The translations under genes and the position numbers were made by a program. A stretch of DNA of 64,000 nucleotides from CAYSJU01 sp964431495 (lineage in GTDB: Bacteria > Omnitrophota > Gorgyraeia > Tantalellales > Tantalellaceae): the NCBI GenBank assembly GCA_964431495.1, contig CAYSJU010000008.1, positions 1 through 64,000 of the forward strand, written 5' to 3'. The notes beneath the pieces were generated by a model. That model did no database searches, had not been told where the DNA came from, and worked only from the letters and a program-made list of their open reading frames with translations. This document shows, piece after piece, positions 57,825-64,000 of the stretch (position 1 is the first letter of the stretch; each line of letters opens with the position of its first letter).

Positions 57825-59969
57825 ATGAAAAAAATACTCACAGTAATTATTTTAAGTCTGTTCTTGTGCGCAACAATTCACGCGGACGAGGAGAGCGAAG
57901 AGCAAAAGGACCGTTTGATCGATATATTTAAAAAGCCGTTCGAAATAATCCTTGCCCCCATAGAGGGAGGAGGGCTTGTGGACCTGATATTCGAACCCGC
58001 CGAAGCGGTCCTTTCTCCGATATCCGCGCTGGGCGATATCGTAGTGACCCCGGGGAGAACGCAGGAGTACGTTTTTAACGTAAACAAAAATATCAGTATT
58101 ATTACCGCCGAAGACATAGCAGAAGTAGAGCCCGAATATATCCAGCAGATGCTCGACAGGGAAACGGGCATTGTCGTGAACGGGTTCCTCGGGAACGTCA
58201 AAGATAACAATATTGATATGAGGGGATTCGGTGAGACCGGATTATTGAATTGTGTCGTCTTGATAGACGGTCGCAGGACCAACCAGATAGACATATCTGG
58301 CGCGGATATGGCACAGATCGACATAAACTCAATAGAGAAAATAGAGGTCATAAGAGGCGCGAGCTGCGTTTTATATGGAGATAACGCCACCGGAGGAGTC
58401 ATCAACATCATCACTAAAAAGGGGGAAGCACCGGCCCACGTTGAGTATATACAGGAATTCGGCAGTTACCAGCGGCACAAGGAATATGTTTCCATGAACG
58501 GCGGGCATGACTTCCTGGATTATTTCTGCAGCTATTCGTATCAGGATTCCGACGGATACAGGGTTAACAACGCGTATGAAGCGGATGATCTATTCGCGAG
58601 CATGACCGTGAAACCCGATGATTTCCTGGACGTCCATTTTTCTTCGAGTTATCACCGGGACTGGTACGGGATGCCAGGCGCGCTTTATCCGGGAAACATC
58701 CAGAGCGACGGAAGGGAAGGTTCGCGATTCCCTGACAGCAAGGCAAAGACAGAGGATTATTATTTCATGGTGGTCCCAAGGATATTAGGAGAATCAGACG
58801 GCCATGAGACAGTTCTCTCTTCCCTTATATCCTGCAGGGACAGAAGGACGAACTCGCGCAGTGTGGGATGGAACGTGTATGAGGCGAACCACCACATAAG
58901 TTCCTTTGAGTTCAAGCCAAAGTGTGAAGTGAACTCCACATTTTTCGAGGAGACACTGGAAAACAAGCTCGTTTTCGGCATGGACTATTTTTACGCCAGG
59001 GACCAGGTACTGAGCGGCGACATAGCCTTTACGAAGTCCCAGGTGGACATCATAAAGGAGACGTTCGGGATCTACGCGTCGGATAGCATGATGGTGGCCA
59101 GGAGATTCATCTTCAGCGGCGGCGTGCGCGGGGAATGGGCAGGGTATATTTTTGACCAGTTCCAGCCCGCAAACACATACGGCACGCAGTGCCTCAAAGA
59201 GGCGGCGTTTGACGCCGGAGTAGGATACAAATACAACGAGAGGTCTCAGGTTTACGCGAATTTCGCCAGATCTTACAGGTTCCCGACGACCGACGAATTT
59301 TTCCAGTCAGCCTATGAGACTCTTGACTGGGCGACATGGGCCGTAAGGGTCTTTCCCGCCGTGCTGAACTCGGACCTGAAACAGCAGGTGGGGAATAACT
59401 GCGAAGTGGGGATCAAGGACAATTCGTTTAAATTTCTGAAAGTCAACCTGACGTATTACCTGATCGACAACAAGAACGAGATCTACTATGATCCGATACT
59501 GTTCCAGAACACCAATTACCCGAACACCATGCATTACGGGCTTGAGCTTGAAACGCGGGTAGATGTCCGCGAGAACATAAACGTCTTTTTCAATTACACC
59601 TTCCAGAAGTCCTTTTTTGTGGGAGGTAAGTTCGCTTCAGAGACCATACCGCTGGTGCCCAAGACCAAGATAACAACCGGGTTCAATATAAAACCGATCA
59701 AGCCGTTGAACGTGAACTTCGCCTTGAATTATATAAGCGCGAGGTACGTAACGAGCGATCAGATGAACAATGTCTCCAAGCTCAAACCGCACGTCACCCT
59801 TGACCTGAGCATTTTTTATGAGCTGCCGAATATCCGCTTTTTCGGGACCATCAAGAACTTCCTGGGCGAGAGCTACTATTCAAGCGCCATCAAGAACTGG
59901 CTGGGCGACGTGGCTTTTTACCCGGCACCCGAAACGACCTTCGAAGGCGGCGTCACCATTGACTTTTAA
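57825..59969 (+). CDS. TonB-dependent outer-membrane receptor, B12-regulated
   Basis: The 714-residue protein has a signal peptide (MKKILTVIILSLFLCATIHA) and an unusual segment to residue 70. Then come a TonB-box-like DIVVTPGRTQEYVF, a plug domain (NNIDMRGFGETGLLNCVVLI, RGASCVLYGDNATGGVINI) and a 22-strand barrel ending in Phe (GGVTIDF). The riboswitch strongly suggests uptake of cobalamin or related corrinoids, as BtuB. AGGAGAAAG precedes the ATG. No BtuFCD importer is in the window. Confidence 0.92.
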   Translation: MKKILTVIILSLFLCATIHADEESEEQKDRLIDIFKKPFEIILAPIEGGGLVDLIFEPAEAVLSPISALGDIVVTPGRTQEYVFNVNKNISIITAEDIAEVEPEYIQQMLDRETGIVVNGFLGNVKDNNIDMRGFGETGLLNCVVLIDGRRTNQIDISGADMAQIDINSIEKIEVIRGASCVLYGDNATGGVINIITKKGEAPAHVEYIQEFGSYQRHKEYVSMNGGHDFLDYFCSYSYQDSDGYRVNNAYEADDLFASMTVKPDDFLDVHFSSSYHRDWYGMPGALYPGNIQSDGREGSRFPDSKAKTEDYYFMVVPRILGESDGHETVLSSLISCRDRRTNSRSVGWNVYEANHHISSFEFKPKCEVNSTFFEETLENKLVFGMDYFYARDQVLSGDIAFTKSQVDIIKETFGIYASDSMMVARRFIFSGGVRGEWAGYIFDQFQPANTYGTQCLKEAAFDAGVGYKYNERSQVYANFARSYRFPTTDEFFQSAYETLDWATWAVRVFPAVLNSDLKQQVGNNCEVGIKDNSFKFLKVNLTYYLIDNKNEIYYDPILFQNTNYPNTMHYGLELETRVDVRENINVFFNYTFQKSFFVGGKFASETIPLVPKTKITTGFNIKPIKPLNVNFALNYISARYVTSDQMNNVSKLKPHVTLDLSIFYELPNIRFFGTIKNFLGESYYSSAIKNWLGDVAFYPAPETTFEGGVTIDF

Positions 59970-60022
59970 AAATAGGGACAGCGACCATTTTTTTAAAAAA
60001 ATGGTCGCTGTCCCTATTTTTA
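59967..60022 (+). repeat. Perfect 56-bp palindrome (AGGGACAGCGACCA arms)
   Basis: Arms AAAAATAGGGACAGCGACCA with seven T meet their exact complement with no loop; the centre is at 59994/59995. The left end begins in the stop codon of the receptor gene, and the right end leaves TTTTT, so the RNA hairpin can terminate transcription. Related AGGGACAGCGACC elements are common in other genomes as short dispersed palindromes. Confidence 0.95.
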
Positions 60023-60055
60023 CTCCGGCCGCTTGAAGATCCCCAGGGAATTTGC

Positions 60056-60084
60056 TTGACTTTTTGCTTAGCATAGTGTAAAAT
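60056..60084 (+). promoter_or_regulatory. Promoter of the MarR-TolC-RND operon
   Basis: TTGACT (60056-60061), 17-bp spacer, TAAAAT (60079-60084). The spacer contains TTGCTTAGCAT (60064-60074), a near-palindrome, a fitting place for repressor binding by the MarR protein encoded just downstream. Confidence 0.78.
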
Positions 60085-60153
60085 TTATTTTGTGAATAGT
60101 TAAGATTGTGAAATATTCAGATTCCTAACATTTCAAGAAAGAAAGGAATGGAT

Positions 60154-60600
60154 ATGACGAACCCCAGAAATACGGATTTTGGCAAAGAGATGGCCTTGGT
60201 CTTGCCCGCATTGCTCAGGGAAGTCAACAGAAGACATGAAACGATCTTTTTGGAAGATAATTTAGCGCTGCCTCAAATTGTCGTTCTTGACCTGTTGCGG
60301 GAAAGGGGCCCGTGCAATATGAGCGATCTCGCGAGAACATTGAATCATACAATGAGCGCGACAACCGGCATTATCGACAAGATGATAAGGATGGAGATGG
60401 TAAAGAGGGAGCGTTCACAGGAAGACAGGAGGGTGGTCATAGTGGCTCTGCTCAGGAAAGGCGAGGAGGCTGCCAAGCGGGTGAATGAGGCGCGGAGAGA
60501 CCTATCCAACGAGATGTATTCGGTTTTTACTCAGAAAGAGAAGCAGGAATACCTCAGGCTGTTAAAAAAGGTTTATGATAATTTAAGGGAAAAGCAATGA
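60154..60600 (+). CDS. MarR-family transcriptional regulator
   Basis: The 148-residue winged-helix protein has LPQIVVLDLLRERGPCNMSD, MSATTGIIDKMIRMEMVKRE and the wing RSQEDRRVVIVALLRKGEEA. The ATG at 60154 is well spaced from AAAGGA; the ATG at 60148 overlaps that site. MarR proteins usually repress adjacent efflux genes and release on binding a small ligand. The stop overlaps the TolC start by 4 bp, so it is probably autoregulated with the pump. Confidence 0.92.
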   Translation: MTNPRNTDFGKEMALVLPALLREVNRRHETIFLEDNLALPQIVVLDLLRERGPCNMSDLARTLNHTMSATTGIIDKMIRMEMVKRERSQEDRRVVIVALLRKGEEAAKRVNEARRDLSNEMYSVFTQKEKQEYLRLLKKVYDNLREKQ

Positions 60601-62090
60601 GAAATACGAGACGCGTATTACATTTGATGCTGATAATGATTTTTCTGGCAGGGCAGATTTTTTACGTCCGGCCGGCGTCGGGCGAAGAAGAGCTTCATGT
60701 TTTTCCCGCGCCCAGGCCTGTTTCCCTGGTAGACTGTGTCTGGTTCGCTGTATATAACAGTTTTGAGGTAAGACTTGCCAGGCTTGACCTTTATATAGCG
60801 GAGACGGGCCTTATGTATTCGCAGGCCGTGTATGATACTTTTTTGTACGGCGGGGCCAGCTATATAGAAGATAAAAGACAGCAGTTGTCCGTTTTCGCCC
60901 CAGACGACAACCAGACCAATAATTATTCGGCCGGTGTTACCAAGACCCTGCCGACAGGCACGGAGCTTACCGCAGAACTCAGCGACGAAAGGGTGTGGAA
61001 CAATACTATTTTTGTTTCAAAAAACCCGGCCCATGAGGCCGAATTATTACTCCAGTTCAAACAGCCTGTTCTGAAGAACACTTTTGGGTTTGTGGACAGG
61101 ACGAACGTGTCAGTGACAAAGCTGGCGATCAAGAACGCGGACCTGGAAATGAAGGACAAAATAGAGGCACTTATAGCGGATGTGGAAAAAACTTACTGGA
61201 ACCTTGTCTTCGCTAAAAGGAGACTGGAAATATTTAACGGGATAGTAGAAAAGGCCAGGAACCTGCAGGAGACCAACAAGAAGAACTTTGATATGGGACT
61301 TATAGAAAAGGTGGACTTTGTGGCCTCTGAAGCGAATCTCTCCCAGACAGAAGCGGAGCTCCTTGTCGTGGAGAACGAGTCCAGGCAGGCGGAAGAGAAC
61401 CTTAAGCTTACAATGAACCAGAACGCGGAGAATCGTATTACTTCCGCTGAAAGGTTTAACGGCCGGTACCTGGACAGGGACCTGCCCGGCTGTTTGAAAG
61501 AGGCCTTTGAAAAAAGAAGGGATTACAAGATACGGGAAAGGGACGTTAAGATCAATGGTCTGGAACTCAGCATGAAAGATAACGAGAGATGGCCCGAAGT
61601 GGACCTTACCGGCAGCATGTCAATGAACGGGCTCGAGGGGGAGTTTAAAAAAGCCATGGGCAAAGTTACGGTTGTCGATAATGTCTACTACTATGCGGGT
61701 GTTGAGGTAAGTTTTCCTTTGGAGAACAGGGAGGCACAGAGCGAGTACCTGAAGGCGAAATACGAGAAACAGAGTGCGCTTGTCAGTCTTAAGCAGGTCG
61801 AGAGGAGAATAATAACCGAGGTCGGGAACGCTTTCCGCAGGGTGCTCGCGTATGAGAACAGCATAGGTTTCATAAAGAGGGCCGCGAAACTCGAGGCAGA
61901 AAAGCTCAAGGAAGAAGAAAAGAGGTACAAGTACGGCAGGTCGAACACAAAAAGGATCATTGATTACCAGCGGGATCTCCTTTTCGCGGAGATGGAAGAG
62001 GCGAGATACCTTCTGAATCATATGATCGCCAAGATAGACCTGGACAGGTCCATGAACATTATTCTGGGAAAATACGAGGACATATTATGA
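60597..62090 (+). CDS. TolC-family outer-membrane efflux protein
   Basis: The 497-residue protein has a signal peptide ending near RPASG. Two long helical repeats follow, visible as ALIADVEKTYWNLVFAKRRL and KKNFDMGLIEKVDFVASEAN in the first half, and QVERRIITEVGNAFRRVLAY and RYKYGRSNTKRIIDYQRDLL in the second, the TolC pattern. It forms a trimeric channel through the outer membrane. It overlaps both its neighbours (ATGA and TTATGA). Confidence 0.92.
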   Translation: MRNTRRVLHLMLIMIFLAGQIFYVRPASGEEELHVFPAPRPVSLVDCVWFAVYNSFEVRLARLDLYIAETGLMYSQAVYDTFLYGGASYIEDKRQQLSVFAPDDNQTNNYSAGVTKTLPTGTELTAELSDERVWNNTIFVSKNPAHEAELLLQFKQPVLKNTFGFVDRTNVSVTKLAIKNADLEMKDKIEALIADVEKTYWNLVFAKRRLEIFNGIVEKARNLQETNKKNFDMGLIEKVDFVASEANLSQTEAELLVVENESRQAEENLKLTMNQNAENRITSAERFNGRYLDRDLPGCLKEAFEKRRDYKIRERDVKINGLELSMKDNERWPEVDLTGSMSMNGLEGEFKKAMGKVTVVDNVYYYAGVEVSFPLENREAQSEYLKAKYEKQSALVSLKQVERRIITEVGNAFRRVLAYENSIGFIKRAAKLEAEKLKEEEKRYKYGRSNTKRIIDYQRDLLFAEMEEARYLLNHMIAKIDLDRSMNIILGKYEDIL

Positions 62091-64000
62091 GTTTACCGAG
62101 ATTCAGTGTAAATCAGTCATTATTCGTGAACCTTGTTTCGGTCGTCATCCTGATAATAGGGCTAATGGTGGTCCTGGGCATAAACAGGGAGATATTCCCG
62201 AACGTCGCCTTTGACATGGTAAGCGTCACGACCGTATACCCCGGGGCGAACCCCCTTGACGTGGAAAAGCTTGTCTCGACTCCCATCGAGAAGGAACTCA
62301 GAGAGGTCGATGGTGTAAAGGAGATAAAGTCCTCTTCTTCCGACGGCGTCTCTTACATTTTGATAAAAATAGATCCGGATGAATCGAATAAACAAAAGGT
62401 CATTCGCGATATACAGACTGCCGTGGACAGGGTAAAGGACCTGCCGAAGGATATCTACGAGGATCCCGTAGTGATGGAGTTCACCTCCAAACAGTACCCG
62501 ATCATAGAAGTCTCCCTCTCAGGCGATATGAGCGAACACGAGCTGCAGAAATACGCTGATGCCCTCGCGGACAGGCTCGAGGATATAAAAGGAGTGGCCA
62601 AGATAAATAAATCCGGGTACAGGGACAGGGAGATCCAGGTCTGTGTGGATCCCGACAGGATGCTGGAATACTATGTTTCCATCGATGAGATCGAACAGGC
62701 GCTCGCTACCCGCAACATCAGCGTGCCTGCTGGCGAGATCAATACCGAGACCATGGAATACAGCGTCCGCACGACAGGGGAGTTCACCACCGCGGCAGAA
62801 ATAGAGGACGTTATAATCAGGGCCAATGACGCTGGAAACTGGCTGAAAATAAAAGATATCGCGGAGGTCATGGACACCTTCAAGGACGAGGACATAATCT
62901 ACAAGACCCTGGCTACTCGTTCGATAAATCTTATAGTGCTGAAAAAGGAATCAGGAGACGCGCTCAGTATCGTTGACAATATCAAGAAGGAGTGCGATCC
63001 TTTTTTGAAGAGCGCGCCCGATACTCTTAAAATATCCTATGTGAACGATTATTCCTATTTCGCGAGAAGGCGTCTTAACGTGCTGAAGAATAACGGCTGG
63101 ATCAGTTTGATCATAGTCATGTGCATCCTGCTGGTTTTTCTGCAGCGCCGCGTCGCGCTGGTGACATTGGTGGGGATCCCGATAGCCTTTTTTACCACGT
63201 TCATTGTCATGGAGATAATGGGCATAACCATTAACATGATCAGTATGTTCGGACTTATTATAGTCCTCGGGATGCTGGTGGACGACGGTATAATAGTGGC
63301 TGAGAACGCGTATCGTTACATGGAGGAAGGCATGCCGCCCAGACAGGCCGCTGTCAAAGGCGCGGAAGAGGTCATGGGAGCCGTAAGTACCGCTGTTTTT
63401 ACCACGATCGTGGCTTTTTCTCCACTGCTCTTCATGTCCGGCATCATGGGAAAGTTCATGAGAGATCTGCCGGCCGTGCTGATCGTAGCGCTTCTGGCTT
63501 CATTGGGGGAGGCGCTGATAATACTTCCGAGTCATCTGGCGGATTTTGTAAAGATCAAAGTGGACGCTAGTGGAAAACCAGTGGGCGCGTCAAAAGACAT
63601 GCCCTGGTTCAAGGGTTTTATCGTTTTTTATACAAGGATATTGAACGCCGCTATTCGAAGAAAGTATAAGGTCCTCGCGGGTCTTATAGGTACGCTTATC
63701 CTTTGCGGTTTTATAGGCGGCGTTGTTCTCAAGTTCATCCTTTTTCCGAGCGCGGGCATAAATTACCTGTTCATAAGAGGAGAAGCCCCTGTGGGCACCC
63801 CCCTGGAAAAGACGAACGAATTGATAGCTCCGGTGGAAAAGATAGTTTCAGAACTGCCCAAAGAAGAGCTGGACACTTTCGTAACCTCTGTAGGACAGAC
63901 ACAGGATGATCGTCACGATCCCTTTGGCGGCCGTGGAAGCAATCTCGTGCAGATAACGGTCTATCTTGTTCCCGAACAGGACAGGAAGAGGAGTGCCGAG
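62087..64000 (+). CDS. RND efflux transporter permease (partial, cut by window end)
   Basis: Only the first 638 codons are present. It starts MSLPRFSVNQSLFVNLVSVV. It has the porter domain motif GANPLDVEKLVSTPIEKELR, and the proton-relay helix IIVLGMLVDDGIIVAENAYR with the two Asp, and FTTIVAFSPLLFMSGIMGKF. This is the AcrB/HAE1 family of inner-membrane pumps. No periplasmic adaptor gene separates it from the TolC gene; it may lie beyond the window. Confidence 0.94.
   Translation, partial: MSLPRFSVNQSLFVNLVSVVILIIGLMVVLGINREIFPNVAFDMVSVTTVYPGANPLDVEKLVSTPIEKELREVDGVKEIKSSSSDGVSYILIKIDPDESNKQKVIRDIQTAVDRVKDLPKDIYEDPVVMEFTSKQYPIIEVSLSGDMSEHELQKYADALADRLEDIKGVAKINKSGYRDREIQVCVDPDRMLEYYVSIDEIEQALATRNISVPAGEINTETMEYSVRTTGEFTTAAEIEDVIIRANDAGNWLKIKDIAEVMDTFKDEDIIYKTLATRSINLIVLKKESGDALSIVDNIKKECDPFLKSAPDTLKISYVNDYSYFARRRLNVLKNNGWISLIIVMCILLVFLQRRVALVTLVGIPIAFFTTFIVMEIMGITINMISMFGLIIVLGMLVDDGIIVAENAYRYMEEGMPPRQAAVKGAEEVMGAVSTAVFTTIVAFSPLLFMSGIMGKFMRDLPAVLIVALLASLGEALIILPSHLADFVKIKVDASGKPVGASKDMPWFKGFIVFYTRILNAAIRRKYKVLAGLIGTLILCGFIGGVVLKFILFPSAGINYLFIRGEAPVGTPLEKTNELIAPVEKIVSELPKEELDTFVTSVGQTQDDRHDPFGGRGSNLVQITVYLVPEQDRKRSAE

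Noticed and set aside
57692..57931. 79-residue open frame across the receptor start
   Set aside because: It is repeat-derived (family A tail) and out of frame with the receptor.

Overview
The window is a gene-dense stretch of a bacterial chromosome in which every supported gene lies on the + strand. It looks like a diderm bacterium of the candidate phylum Omnitrophota (OP3/Omnitrophica). The evidence is a TonB-dependent receptor, a TolC protein, an LpxL-type acyltransferase, very long exported proteins with an LAP motif just after the signal peptide, and many small intergenic repeats. The phylum call is inference (about 60 %).

Region 1 (1-31.9 kb) is a fused transcription/translation super-cluster: end of a first tuf, rpmG, tRNA-Trp, secE, nusG, rplK, rplA, rplJ, rplL, rpoB, rpoC, rpsL, rpsG, fusA, a second tuf, then the S10, spc and alpha operons through rplQ, with secY, adk, map, infA and rpmJ in their usual places. 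Only rpmD (L30) is missing from the expected order. Several ribosomal proteins carry unusual charged tails, most strikingly L7/L12 (about 78 extra N-terminal residues). Intergenic gaps are filled by at least seven families of short repeats.

Region 2 (32-37.9 kb) holds DNA repair genes: mutS, mutL (endonuclease type), nth and a lipoprotein staphylococcal-nuclease homologue.

Region 3 (38-47.5 kb) is the most unusual part. A 1221-residue lipoprotein has a kinase-like catalytic-loop signature. A 1637-residue protein has a signal peptide followed by a eukaryote-type xylulokinase domain fused to a eukaryote-type hexokinase domain. Each has its own good promoter. A prepilin-like protein follows.

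Region 4 (47.7-56.2 kb) is metabolic and envelope: an aspartate-type aminotransferase, leuC and leuD, lipB beside a free-standing lipoyl domain, an AlaC-like aminotransferase, then an overlapping run of MGDG-synthase-like glycosyltransferase, LpxL-like acyltransferase, family 2 glycosyltransferase and pcm.

Region 5 (56.3-64 kb) is transport: a small multidrug export protein, a DUF6580 membrane protein, a cobalamin riboswitch with terminator controlling a TonB-dependent receptor, and a MarR-TolC-RND efflux operon cut by the window end.
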